A DNA stretch of 64,000 nt from Neostapfia colusana (Eukaryota; Streptophyta; Magnoliopsida; Poales; Poaceae), in the NCBI GenBank assembly GCA_030760725.1, contig JASWHV010000012.1, positions 39,401,652-39,465,651 of the forward strand. The letters are read 5' to 3'. The notes under the pieces are model-generated. The model was given only the letters and a program-made list of their open reading frames with translations. It was not told the origin of the DNA and made no database searches. Both the position numbers and the translations under genes were made by a program. Of the stretch, positions 8,185 through 19,778 are shown piece by piece. How positions within the stretch are numbered: the stretch's first letter is position 1; each line of letters opens with the position of its first letter.

Positions 8185-11100
8185 TGTAAAATCCCCAAAA
8201 GGGGTAGCAAGAAAATTCAGTTCATGTACACTTAGGAAAAATGAGGGGGAATTAAAACTTTGAATTATAATAAGTGTGAGTTCAAAGTGAGGGTTTAGAC
8301 TTCCCAAAACTTCCAAACATGGAGATCTAAATGCACAACTTGGATCTTCATGGTCCAAATATTCAACCTTCCAAAATTCAACTCATTTGGAGGAGTTTTA
8401 ATATTTGTTTGGGATTAAAAGGCAAATCCCTCTAATCTGAATTTCAAATTCAGTTTCAAATTCCATTTCCCTCAATTTCAAAATTTGGGTTCACAAATGT
8501 GTTCTCCACCTTTGAATGAGCAGCCATGCCAAAAGTTGGAAATTTTGGAGCTGGTTTGCTATATTTTTGAGGCAATACAAAGTGGAGAATTCAAACTCTT
8601 TTTCAAATTCAAATGATCAATCCACATCCAATTTTCACACCCGAATTCAAACTATTTGAATTCAGCAAATTCAAACTATGACTTGGGGTTGAAGTCAAGT
8701 CTTTAATGTTGAGTTGCTGGGGTAAAATATCAGAGAAAATTGGATAAGAATTAGAAATAGTGGACCCCAATTGTCAGCCACACAAAGCAAACCAACCGAC
8801 TGTTTTTCCTCCTCGGGTGATCACCGTGCGCCAGCTCCCGAGCAGCCCGTCACCCGACATTATCCACCGAGCTGCTTCCCCAGACGTCGGTTCACGCGCG
8901 TGGCCGGTTATAGCGGCAGCCGAGTGCCGTATCTGCCCTCATCCTCATTATCCCGCAGCCTCTCCACGCTCTGCTCGAGCCTCGCGAACCCAAACTCCCG
9001 CCCAGCGGAAGAAACCTTCGGCTCATCGACACCCGGCGAGCTCGGCGTGCCTCTCGCGCGGCTGAGCTGCGGGATCGTTGCGCCAGGTCTCTCTCCTGCT
9101 CCCCGAAGCCTCAAGTGAACACCAGCACCGGTGGTTGGCGCCTACGAGCAGGAATTCCCTTCGGAGCTCCGGTGTTGATCGCCTGTACGCCACACCGTCA
9201 CCTGACGGATTTGCGGCCTCTTCCGATCAACAGAAAGGTCCCTGAGGTGCGTGAGGAACCCTTCCTCCTTCCTTTCCACCAGTTCCTGCTTTCTTAGCTC
9301 CGGTACCGAGTATTTTGAAGTTTGGCGCCGGCGGTTCTTTAGGAACCCGAGGACTCTTCGAAGAAATTCGTTGTGCTCAGGGTAGCTCCGCTCTAGATAA
9401 GCTTACAGTAGCTCCAGCACAGGCTTGCACATCTCCCCGAAGTTCTAGCAGCTCAAATGAGCAAGTAGAGATGCCGGGTACCGAGTTTTTGTCGCCGCCG
9501 GAGTTTTGCGGGCTCGGGTCGCCGGTGAGGTCCCCTCTCCGGTGGGTTTCAGGGAGAGCGAGCTATGGGTCGAGGATGTCCATGAGACACTGGTGCTTTT
9601 GGAGCCAACCCTAGCCTGAAAGACCAACTGTTGAGGGAGAGCGAGGTCGCCGAAGTAAGGTTCGACATGGTCGCCGGTGCAAGCACCGTTCCAGCCGTTG
9701 TCATCAGCTTCCGACCCTATCATCGTGTTCAGCACGGTGTATAACTCACAGGCGGCGAGTTTGACAACGTTTGGACCACAGGAACCCTGTCCCGGCGAGC
9801 CTCGCCGGCGTGCGCCGCCGCGGGAGGCGCGGGCAGCGCGAGGAAGACGAAGGAGGGCCGGTCCCACCGGTCAGCCTCCGGGTTCGCGTGAGGATTGGTT
9901 TGTGGCACCGGATCCAGTGCGGCTGCGCGGGAATAACCCCGTAGCCCCCGGTGTTGCAAAAATCTGACTGGTCCGAATTAAAACAGTGGGCCCAGCCCAA
10001 TTATTTGAAGTTTCTATTAGGGAAATAATTTCCGAAATTAGCTGATCTTTGCAAGCCCATAACTTTGTGAAGAAAACTCCAAAAAGAGTGCAATCAATTT
10101 TGTTGGAATCCTCATGAGGAGTACTTCACAGAGAAACCAATTTTAGGCTATGAAAATGGCCAGGAATTTCTGTAGAATTGTTTTTAGTAAATCCTTTAGG
10201 GATTTATTACAGGAGCAATTCTTTATGAAATATTCCCAAATTTGGGTAGCAAATCCTCTTCATAGGTACTGATCTCCAGTAAAAATTTGGGCTTCATTGG
10301 TGGTCATTTGCTAGGTCAAATTACCTTCTCAAATTCAGCCTTTATTTTAAAATTCAAATTTAAACAGAAGCTTTTTCAATTCTTATAAATCCCAAAGCCA
10401 ATTAAGGATTATAAATAGCAGTAGCTATGAATAGTAGTTCAATTCTTATAAATCCTTAATACTTATACATGTATTTTATTACATTTCATAATAGTGACCG
10501 AAGTTGAGGATACGCCAGAGCCCTTGGACGTCCTGCCACCGGAAGCTGACTTTCCGTTTAACTCGCAACCAGGCAAGCCCCGGTTTGCACTTAAGTACCT
10601 CTTATAAAGCTTTTTATTTGTATCATTTATGTCTAGGGTGAATGTCTGCATTAGAGTTAGGGTGATTGAAACCCCACTTGCATAGCCTCTTTAAATCCTA
10701 TAAAGGGTTGGGTAGTTTACAAACTCGACGAGTAGAGACTGCCATGCTAATGTTTAGGATCTCGGTAGAAGTCGAGTGGTTGGAAGCTACTCGCGAGATA
10801 GTACTTATTACATGGAATAAAAAGAGGTAGAAAATGGCTTAAGTTATGAAAATGAGACCCAGCAGGGGGGATAGGAAGCAGTGAGCAGAGGTCTCACGTG
10901 CGTAGCCCTGTTGGCGTCGGTTGAGGACCGTCCGTGTGCCGCCCTGCTGAACAAGTATCGAACAGTACCGGATGCATACTGGCATATGGGAACCAGGAAA
11001 CCGATGTAATTGGTTAACCTGGGTGTCGAGGCTTACCCAACCGTAAATAGGAGTGGGTTGAGGGTAGCAAGGTGTAAATCTGCCGGTGAGCACAGTCACG

Positions 11101-11424
11101 CTCCACGCGGGGACCTCCTACCCGTTACGGATGGACCGGTTCGGCATTTGGGTTGCCTTTGAAAGGTTGTTGCATACAACAGAGTAGGAAGGGGTGTGGA
11201 ATCACGCTTCTGAAAGTGGGTGTATGTGATGTGTTATCCGGGTGTGTCTTGATTGCAATCACCGTCCCTCGCGGTTATTTGAGTACCCGCTTGTTCACTG
11301 CGCTGTGACGTAGTAAGAAGTGAAATAAGCCAACTGAAAATGCTGTATTGATCTTAATGTCTGGAATACCTTGATTGCTGTAGAGATAGAGCTAACTAAG
11401 TTTATATTCCACTTTGGGCATCTC

Positions 11425-11471
11425 CACATCGGGGGAAAGCGTTTCTTGTTTGATTGTGGACTTCCGATGTG
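11425..11471 (+). ncRNA. 47-nt stem-loop, A 3' LTR
   Basis: This is the second copy of the structure at 1424-1470, with identical arms CACATCGG and CCGATGTG. Confidence 0.7.
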
Positions 11472-11937
11472 AGGGCTGCCTAAGGCACATGAACCTGCTG
11501 CTATAAAACTGGAAGTAAGGATCAACTTATAGGCGTGTCTTTGTCGCAAATTCCTTTTTCCATCTTACATATCCTTGCACGTAGAGTTCCATGCCTAGGG
11601 TTGACGGTTAAGACTTGCTGAGCCGTCGTGCTCACGGTTGCAATATTTGAGCTGTGTGCAGGTGAGAGTTATGAGGAAGGTTCCGAGGACGAGGCGATGC
11701 CCCCGTCGGGGTACACGGCCGAGCTGGAGCCCTGCACGCCGCCGTGATTCTCTGGTTCCATGCTGCTAGTGTGTAGCGTCCCCGGGCTGGACGGCTGCAT
11801 TTTTGCATAGTTAGGATGAGAGGCCTTATATGTATATTACCTCCGCTGTATGAATAGGTTTTGTAAAAAGACTTCCGCTGTTTTATATCAAATAAAAGTA
11901 TGTATGTTATCCTTTATTCTTTTCGTGTGTGCTGTTG

Positions 11938-11958
11938 GGTGCCGCATCGCATGGCACC
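11938..11958 (+). ncRNA. 21-nt terminal hairpin, A 3' LTR
   Basis: GGTGCCG, 7-nt loop, TGGCACC. One C-to-T change relative to the 5' LTR leaves a G-U closing pair. Confidence 0.7.
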
Positions 11959-12004
11959 ACCCTATGCGATCTTGGAGTGGGTGAACCACGGGGTGGTCCC
12001 CACA

Positions 12005-14647
12005 CTATGAAAAGCACTGGCTTCCCAAAATTGGGAATTTTTCATTGAGAATCCTTCCTGGAATTAATCCCTAAAGGATTTACTAAAAAGAATTCCACAG
12101 AAAATACTGGGCATTTTCATAGAAAGCACTTTGTTCCTCTGCAAAGTAATCTTCTTAAGGATTCTAGAAAAAGTTGTTTCACTATTTTTGGAGCTAAAGA
12201 TTGCCTAGGAAAAATTTTACAAAGTGGAAACTTTTTGAAGTTTCTGGACACTTTTAAGCACAGCAGTTTAGACTCTGAAAAATCCTACACAAATCAACTC
12301 CAAATGATCTGAAACTTTGCTGGAAGTTCAATAATACCCTAAAGAATATTCTGGCAAAATTTGGGGATTTTTGGTTTATCCAAACTCCCTCCATAATTCT
12401 TTTATGTAAAATATTAAAAGAATTATCTAGAATTTATTATTGACTTCCATACAAATTAGAGTGCACATTTGGATAGATCTTTGTAAACTGAATCTAACCC
12501 AATTTGAATCACCTAATTTGGAGTTTCCTACACAAAGTTATGAATTTTCAAAGTTTAAACAACTCTCTGTTTGGAGCACTCAAACGTGGGGTCCACGGGT
12601 CAGATGTTTCTTCAACCTCCCGCCAGAGAACGTGCGTGCACACCGGCAGAGATCGTGGCGCGGCTCGTTCTCCATCATTTCTCCACCGTTTTTACTCCAG
12701 TTTCGCCCTACACGACCGTGGGAACGTGGCGCAGCTGCCGGGCAATGTCTCACCTCATGAAAACAGCCGAAAACAGGTCGGCACCGGCGGCGGCACTTGG
12801 CGGCGCGGCATCGACACGTTCCGGCGTGTCCCCAGCTTATCCCGACGAGATAAGTTGCCCTATAGCATCCCTAGTGGTCGGGGAACATAGAACGCATGCC
12901 AAACATTGCAGCAAATGGCCGGAAAAGGGGTTTCACCGGAGGGCCGACCCGTTTTTACCGCCGCCGGCGATTTCTCATCGCCCGGGGCGTGTGGTGGACG
13001 GTTTGCTGCGGTATTCAGCGTGGTAGGGTGCTAGGATGGTGTGATGCTATGGCTTGAACCGAAGGAAGAATGATCAAGCGTGTTGCAAGAGTTTCCCAGT
13101 TTGGTTTTGATCGGTTCTTCACGTGTACCGGCGCCAAAACACAAATTCCGGTGAGCCGGTGAAGGGAACAGCTAGGGGACTACGGTATCATGATCTACAC
13201 ACGTTGGCGCACCTTAGGGAGGTGTTGGTCGTGCGGGAGAGGCGTTGGACCAGCTGGAAGACGTGGAGCAGCGAGGTGCGACGTCGGCTCTGTTTTGCCG
13301 GAGGAAAAACTGGTTGGCACCGATCGGAGAAGGCAGGGCACGAGCTGTGGAGCTGCGGATGACGTCCATAGGAGGCCGGCGCACCTCCTAGTCAGCTCAT
13401 CTGGGCGCCACAGTGGCTGTAGGTTGATTGGTGGCGAGGAGCAGAGACGCACGGTGTGTTTCTCCTTCCGTTTAGCGTGCGTGAGCTAGCGAGCAGGGAA
13501 AACGGGATTTTGCTGGTGCAGCACAGAGACGTATCGATCAACAACGAAGTGGATGAACTGCCTTCGGGAGCAAGGCATAAGCAGCTCGGTGGCTGGCTCT
13601 GTGTCGAGCTCACACAGAAGACTCAATTGTTGTCTCAGTTCCACTGACCTGCGGGTCCCGCCAAAGTCTCCCCCTCCAAACAACAGTGGCTCCAACATTT
13701 AACTTCAAAATTCCCAGCCACTCCCACAAACAAAATGTGATTTCCGGGAGTTAACCTTCGATCGTGTTCAGTTCACATTTTTTTAATTCTGTGGTATCGG
13801 TTCAGTTCCTGTTCGAGGGGAAAATAACGCCGGGGGTTGCTGTTTTTGAGTGAGCAAAAGATCACGTCGGGAGCTACTCAATCCCACGAGCTGGTCGCCA
13901 GCGCGATGAAAAACAGCGAGGAGGCGGCTCCGTTTGCAGCTCGGTTGGTGAGTGAGAGGATCACACCGTGAGGTGTTGAAGCCATGAGTAGGTCGCCAGC
14001 TCGATGCAAGAAGCTGGAGGTGGCTGCCCTAGTTGGCACTCTGAGGAGGCTCGGGTGATGTTCGACACCGAACAGGGGAAGTCTTTGGGAGCAAGTTAAA
14101 GCGGCCCAATGACATGTGGGGTCTACCCCATTTACTCCTCTTCTTATCCTCCAAATGTTTCCAAAAGGTCTTCATTCATGTAAATCCCCTCGATCTGATA
14201 TTTCGGGTGTTTAAACGTGAGCAGAAATTTGAATAAACCAAATCCAGTGTGAAGTTCACTTTCAAATTTGAATTCAGCTCACATTTGTAAATGATCATAT
14301 TTAACTCCTTTTTAGCCCACTCTGAAATTAGAATGTGGCCACCAAGAAATTCCTCGAATTCAAAGATATGAGGATACATGTGTGCTCCAAATTTTTGGCA
14401 GCAACTTGAGGGGAACAATTGAGTTCAAATCTGAATTTAAACTCCCCCTTACATGTGAGAAATTTACACATGGTGTTTAATTCGACATTGGCTAAACACG
14501 TTTCAAATGAAGGTGAGAGCTCGTTTGGTTGGACACCCATTGCATCATCACGTGTATAAAATTTTTGTAAGTCCCATTTTCATGCATTCCAATCATAACA
14601 GTTGTCAACCCTCTGTTTATTGACGTTACATTTTTGGGACTTTTACA
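12005..14647 (-). repeat. Element B 3' LTR, 5' portion (split by element A)
   Basis: Read on the minus strand, the LTR starts TGTAAAAGTCCC at 14647 next to the PPT and runs to 12005, where element A interrupts it. The rest lies outside the window to the left. 12005-12200 matches the reverse complement of A's LTR around 10050-10260. A GC-rich core occupies about 12570-13640. Open frames in the core are not recognisable proteins. Confidence 0.85.
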
Positions 14648-14665
14648 TTCTTCCCCCCTTAAAAG
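14648..14665 (-). other. Polypurine tract of element B
   Basis: On the plus strand TTCTTCCCCCCTTAAAAG adjoins the LTR start, the reverse complement of the chromovirus PPT. It fixes element B in minus orientation. Confidence 0.88.
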
Positions 14666-14840
14666 AATCTCGTCCCGAGATTCCAACGAGAAGAGGAAAG
14701 TACGGAATGTTATCGGTAATATGACGATAACACACCGGACGGATATAACGATCTTCTAGCTTTTCCATAGTGCTTTCCTTGACTATATGATTAGTCCGTA
14801 AAATTATGTAGACCCATATTAACCGGGTCAATTGGCTAGG
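14666..14840 (-). pseudogene. Element B chromodomain remnant
   Basis: The minus-strand translation RLIWVYIILRTNHIVKEST aligns with the chromodomain stretch RTLWFYKVLWSNHTADEAT of element A, at the same distance from the PPT. Key aromatic and acidic residues are lost. It is the only coding trace I find in B, so B is a deletion derivative that depended on relatives. Confidence 0.65.
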
Positions 14841-15486
14841 ATTATAACTGTCCTAATCTTGACAAGGATAACTAACACTTATCTAGATTAACTTAGTCCT
14901 TCGATGTTTAGTGTAATACTTGAACTTTTATTACATAAAAACGTAATTTCCTCTTATCTCTTGATGATGTCATCCTTCGGGTTATAGCCAAGTGAGGATC
15001 AATGCTTTGGATTAATTGTATGCACTCCTCCCCCCTTAAGTTCCAATATAGGATATTGAGAACTTAATCCATACTATTCTTGCGGGAAGGTAATGCACAA
15101 CCATAGCCTTCTAGGGTGAAAACTACACCAGTTTTGATCGCCAAGCATGATGGTACTGTAGTCCGTCTTCCTCACTTGGTAGGGTCTTGTAAATAAAAAT
15201 CTTTTGTGGTTAAAGTCGAAACTACTGATATACAGAAGACTCGGAACTTGTTATGGACTTCTGAGAGTACGAAGAAAAACACTCATAATCCCAACAAAAT
15301 ATCTGGGCTTGACCAATCAGTTTCCCGACAACTCGGTTCACAACTGACCGGTCTGCACTAAAATTCCATAGCAGCAGAATTATGACCAGAAGAGAATACC
15401 AAAGTTCCGCATCACTTCAGTATCTTTCTAAAAGTTGTTTATGTGACTCCATATGAGTTAAGGTTCAACAGATGTGGAGTTTGAAA
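14841..15486 (-). other. Element B internal region without coding capacity
   Basis: AT-rich and without recognisable protein similarity. A second polypurine-like tract (plus strand CTCCTCCCCCCTTAAG) is at 15025-15040, about 380 bases from the real PPT. Confidence 0.6.
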
Positions 15487-16630
15487 GTTGATAGAAATTC
15501 AGGGAAAATTTCAGCGGTACCCCACCGGGAGGTACCCACTTTGATTCAACTTTTCATACAGTTCCAGACCAAGTTTTTCAAACTCACAACTACCAAGTTG
15601 TAGTCTAACACACCAGATTTCCAGAAATGTATCAGACAACCATTGGTAAACATGTATACAGGAAGTGATGGTACAAAACAGAAAGGTACAGAAATTGGAC
15701 CAACTTCTGTTCTATGCTTCAAAATACTAAGTTATCGTGTGAATCTGCTGTGGGGGTGAACAGAGAAGTTGGAGAAGACTTCCATATCTTTCCAACTGGT
15801 ATTTAATTGCCTTCAACTAATTCTAGATTGAAAGCTATAAGTTTCTACAGTTGACAGAAATTCTGGAGGAATTTCAGCAGCATCTCCCCTGTAAGTGCTC
15901 ACTTTGAGTCAACTTCTCCATACAGTTAGAAACCTATATGGACCAAACTCGTAATTACAAAGATGAAGAAAAATTCATAAGATTTCTAGAATTGTAAGAT
16001 TTCCCATTTTACAACTCTTATACAGGAAGTTATGAGCAAAACCCCAATCAGTACATGCACAGACTTTGGGTACTCTGGACAGTTTCACTTGTACTGCGAC
16101 TTTCACCTCTTTATAGGGGTATTCTGTCGTAGGGTTGAACAAAAACATTGTAAAAAACTTCCCAAGCTTTCCAAAATGTATTTATATAATCTCTTTGCGT
16201 TCCTGGATCAAAAGATACGATGGTTCAAAGTTAACAGAATTTTTGGCAGGATTTTGACAGCACCTCCCCAGAGGTACCTAGTTTCAATCCATAATTCCAA
16301 TTAATTCTCCTCCAGTTTTGGCAAAACTTTGAATTACAAAGTTTTAGTGTATCTCATGCCTTTTCCAGAAATGTATCATAACACCTTTGAAAATTTTTTG
16401 ACAATAAGCTATGGTCGAATTACAAAAAATTCCAGAGAGCATTTTTGGGCTACCCTGTTTCTGGACAGTGCATACTCATCTGATATTTTTATCCATTTGG
16501 ACGGAGATTTTGTTCTGGAACTCTACAGAAATGATGTAGAGGACTTCAAACTTTCCAGAATTGTATCCTACACCTCCATTTGTTCAACCAATCCTATGTT
16601 ATGCCCTGTTTAAGTTCAGCAAAATTTCTG
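15487..16630 (-). repeat. Diverged tandem repeat modules in element B
   Basis: At least three copies of a module of about 365-380 bp begin near 15487, 15851 and 16232, and a fourth start is visible near 16613. Each opens with a form of GTTRACAGAATT, then a CAGCACCTCCCC-type block, a TTTCCAGAAATGTATC block and a TACAGGAAGTTATG block. Elements D, F and G have about one module each in their leaders (near 56350, 33755 and 45118). Confidence 0.65.
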
Positions 16631-17597
16631 CCGAAAATAGGGGAGGTTGTTCCTAAGTCTTTAGAATTGAATCTACACTCCCAATTGACTCTTAGTTTAA
16701 TATGGCAGTCAATAACCCCTAAATGGAATCCTAAACCTGATTTAAACTCTTTTCTTTGAAAATATACTTTTATGCAACTAATACTCATCTCGGTACTACG
16801 TTTCCTCACCAAAGAAAAATTCTAAGCCGGTATTCCAGCATATACGTGTCAAATGGTGGAACTAAGATCGTCACTCACAAACAATTTCTACACGTCATGC
16901 ACTAACGTGGTTAATGTACCTGAAAACACAATAATGGTGCACACAAAGGTTTTAGACATTTCAGGCAGTTCCATATCATAATAAAAACATACGGTCCGTA
17001 TCATTGCCATACAGATCGTCCTTGAGTCAAGCTATGTCTCAAGGTACATGGTCGTGTTTTCACACCACACAATGGGGAACCCGAGTAGAGCATGAATGGG
17101 TCATCACGGGTGGGAATTTTATCAACCCAACAGATACCACCTACTGCCTCTTGACCGTTGAGGCACGCCGATGGCGAGCCCTGCGTATGGCCATTTGAAC
17201 ATTGAACGTTCAAGAGTTGCATACTATCGTGTTGCTTACCACACGATGGGATATTCTCACTTTTGCCTAAAGAACGCTGGAGATCAGCGTTTTCATATGC
17301 TCTCAGAACCATAGAGACGTTCAGAGACTCATATTAACTATCGTGCCACGCCACGGTATACCATTCCATACTATTGCCCGTATGGCGAGCTTACCGCAAT
17401 TGATCCGCCTGCGGTGGCGTACCTTACCTCTTACCTGATGTTAGAGCATCGTTACAGAATGTATAACAAGTATGTTAACATTTCCACCTTAGTAACTACT
17501 ACTATCATAGACCTTAAGTGGGCATAGTAACTAATCCTCACTGGACTACTTCTAAATTTTCAAAATAGGCTCTTTTCGAGCGTGCTATTCCCAATGC
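16631..17597 (-). other. Element B leader
   Basis: This is the reverse complement of much of element A's leader (about 2021-3000), from the PBS through the double hairpin (16996-17044). The 103-codon frame at 17001-17312 is the counterpart of the one in A; see the rejected list. Confidence 0.75.
16996..17044 (-). ncRNA. Leader double hairpin, element B
   Basis: The 7-11-7 stem-loop (17020-17026 with 17038-17044) and the 6-7-6 stem-loop (16996-17001 with 17009-17014) are both present. One change in the second stem gives a wobble pair on the sense strand. Confidence 0.6.
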
Positions 17598-17610
17598 GGC
17601 TCTGATACCA
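17598..17610 (-). other. Primer-binding site of element B
   Basis: Plus-strand GGCTCTGATACCA is the exact complement of the initiator tRNA-Met primer site, 4 bases from the LTR at 17615. Confidence 0.9.
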
Positions 17611-17660
17611 CGACTGTGGTGACCCCCCCGTGGTTCACCCACTCTGGGATCGCAAAGGGT

Positions 17661-17681
17661 GGTGCCGAGCGATGCGGCACC
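17661..17681 (-). ncRNA. 21-nt terminal hairpin, B 5' LTR
   Basis: GGTGCCG, 7-nt loop, CGGCACC; a perfect 7-bp stem. Confidence 0.72.
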
Positions 17682-18146
17682 CAACAGCACACAAGAAAAA
17701 ATTAAGAACAACATACAAACTTTTATTTGATAAATAAACACAGCGTAAGTGTTTTACAGATTTATTTATACAGCGGAAGTCTTATAGGTAGATAGTCTCT
17801 CATCCTAACTAAGCAAAAGTGCAGCCGTCCAGCCTGGGGATGCTACACACTAGAAACATAGAACCGGAGATCACGGCGGCGTGCAGAGCTCCATCTCGGC
17901 CGTGTACCCCGACAGGGTCATCGCCTCGTCCTCGGACCCCTCCTCATAACTCTCACCTGCACACAGCTCAAATATTGCAACCGTGAGCACGATGGCGCTC
18001 AGCAAGGCTTAACCGACACCCTAGTCATGGAACTCTACATGCAAGGATATGTAATATAGGAAAAGACTTTGCAATAAAGACACGCCTACATATTAATCCT
18101 TACTTTCAGTTTTATAGCAACAGTTTCATGTGCCTTAGGCAACCCT

Positions 18147-18193
18147 CATATCGGAAGTCCACAATCAAACAAGAAACGCTTTCCTCCGATGTG
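18147..18193 (-). ncRNA. 47-nt stem-loop, B 5' LTR
   Basis: Arms CATATCGGA and TCCGATGTG with one unpaired position; the loop is the conserved sequence in reverse complement (AAACAAGAAACGCTT). Confidence 0.65.
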
Positions 18194-18621
18194 GTGATGC
18201 CCAAAGAGGAAGATAAACTTAATTAGCTCTACAACTACAGCATACAATGTTTAATGACATTAATAATTCAATGCAGAATATTCAGTTGGCTTAATTCACT
18301 TCTTACTACATCATAGCTCAGTGAACAAGCGGTACTCAAATAACTGCGAGGGGCGGTGATTGCAATCAGGAGACACCCTGATAACACGTCACATACACCC
18401 ACTTTCAGAAGTGTAGTGCTTCAAACCTTCCTACTCTGTTGTATGCAACAACCTTTTAATGGCAACCCAAATGCCGAATCGGTCCATACGTAACGGGCAG
18501 GAGGTCCCCGCGTGTAGCGTGTCTGTGCCCACCGGCAGATTTACACCTTGCTACCCTCAACCCACTCCTATAAGACGGTTGGGTAAGCCTCGGCACCCAG
18601 GTTAACCAATTACATCGGTTT

Positions 18622-18626
18622 CCTGG
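18622..18626. other. Target duplication CCTGG, left of solo LTR C
   Basis: CCTGG is repeated at 62881-62885 after the other end of LTR C. Removing the insert restores the continuous LTR text ATCGGTTTCCTGGTTCCCAT, as read in reverse complement in element A near 985-1005. Confidence 0.9.
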
Positions 18627-19716
18627 TGTAAGAGCCTAAGCTTTTGCACACAAAGTGTTCATCACACCACACACACCCCTTATTTGAGGAAACTTTTTGA
18701 ATACATTTGAAGAGCAAGTAAACACCATCAACATGGTCATTAGAGAATAAACTCACAAAATGCAAAAGTGGCATTTCCTACATGCATCATATAGGGGCTG
18801 GGCATATGAAAAACTCCTACACCTTGCTAGGAATGCCCATGCCAAGTTTCACCCAAATCCAAAACCTTTTTGAGGTATTTTTGGGCATAACTAGAAAGGG
18901 GTTAGTTTGAACCCAAATTCAAATTTAAACTACTTCCATCCCATAAGTTCAAAAGTGGGAGTCATATTCTTACTCAGCACATTTTTGTGGCTCACACAGC
19001 AATTTTCACTCCATTTGGAGTTAGTCTTGACATGAGCTAAGTGTAGCAAATTCAAACTGAATTTGAATTCCGAACTGCATATGTGCTGAAAATATATTCA
19101 AACACTCCACAATTTGAATTCTATCCAATTCAAATGGCCAGTTGGTAGATAATTCAAATGACCAAGGGGAAAAATCAATGGTCTCTACTGTTTAGAACAG
19201 TGGGGAAAAATCAATTTCAGAGGTTAAAACCGGAGTGGGACCCACATGTCAGCCTCACTAACAAAATCAACCGACTAAAAGACAGAGCACTCGGTTCTTG
19301 GGTTGCAGCCGAGCGCGCCACCAAGCGGCTGACCGGCGCCAGATCCTGCTGCGTTTCCCTGCGCTGGAGACCAGCTGCCCGGCTTCTTATCCCTCCCCGA
19401 CGTGCGCCGTTGCTCACCACCCGAGTCCACAGCGAGATCACTCTCCCTCACACCGAGCTCCACCGAAGGCACGCCGCCCTCTCGGTTCTGCTCGTGAGCA
19501 GGCCGATCGCTCGTGAACAAAACCTTCCCAATAGCAAAACGGCGTCGTGAGTTTGTGAGCAACATCCTCGACGTCGTGTTGTCCAGTGATCAGACGCCCT
19601 CGAGCTAAGCCAAGCGTTTTCCCAGCGAACTAAGTGTTGCCACCATTCGGCGCTCTCGCGGACAGCTCGGCACAGCCGTCGTCGCATCCACTTCTCTACA
19701 CAAGAAAGGTGCGTCA
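18627..19716 (+). repeat. Solo LTR C, first segment
   Basis: It starts TGTAAGAGCC just after CCTGG. An AT-rich lead is followed by a GC-rich core (from about 19200) that is cut at 19716 by element D. The second segment is 60046-62880. Together they make an LTR of about 3.9 kb without internal region, bounded by a perfect 5-bp duplication, so it is a solo LTR left by recombination between the two LTRs of an older element. Confidence 0.87.
19712..19716. other. Target duplication CGTCA, left of element D
   Basis: CGTCA here and CATCA at 60041-60045 flank element D. The one difference is a CpG transition, consistent with age. Confidence 0.75.
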
Positions 19717-19757
19717 TGTGGCGGGCCGGAATCCGCTCATCCAGGATCGCAGAGGGT

Positions 19758-19778
19758 GATGCCGCACGATGCGACACC
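19758..19778 (-). ncRNA. 21-nt terminal hairpin, D 3' LTR
   Basis: On the sense strand GGTGTCG pairs with CGGCATC using two wobble pairs; the 7-nt loop is kept. The other D LTR has it at 57769-57789 with different wobble positions. Confidence 0.65.

Larger units (their letters stand above)
1..12004 (+). mobile_element. Element A: Ty3/gypsy chromovirus, 5' end cut by window
   Basis: This is an LTR retrotransposon in plus orientation. Its parts are a 5' LTR (1-2003, start outside the window), PBS 2008-2020, leader to 3580, gag-pol 3581-8119, PPT 8170-8184 and 3' LTR 8185-12004. The two LTRs are nearly collinear except for an indel near position 137. The 3' LTR begins TG and ends CA and stops abruptly where the minus-oriented LTR of element B starts (12005). 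The 5 bases after it (CTATG) are the expected target duplication, but the partner lies outside the window. A C-terminal chromodomain and long LTRs suggest the Tekay/Del lineage; that lineage name is inference. Confidence 0.93.
8185..12004 (+). repeat. Element A 3' LTR (3820 bp)
   Basis: It runs from TGTAAAATCCCC to GGTCCCCACA. The layout is an AT-rich start, a GC-rich core of about 1.2 kb (8760-9960), an AT-rich stretch, TATA box 10410-10418, then the conserved blocks: quasi-palindrome 10572-10589, palindrome-hairpin 11251-11275, 47-nt stem-loop 11425-11471, AATAAA 11891-11896 and terminal hairpin 11938-11958. Compared with the 5' LTR it lacks about 250 bases at 10379. Open frames in the GC-rich core look like chance products of composition. 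Confidence 0.92.
17615..18626 (-). repeat. Element B 5' LTR, 3' portion
   Basis: It begins TGTGGTGACCCCC on the plus strand (the LTR end, read backwards). It carries the terminal hairpin (17661-17681), the 47-nt stem-loop (18147-18193, one mismatched pair) and the palindrome-hairpin (18343-18367). Solo LTR C interrupts it after the duplicated CCTGG (18622-18626), and it resumes at 62886. It looks close to element A's family. Confidence 0.88.
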
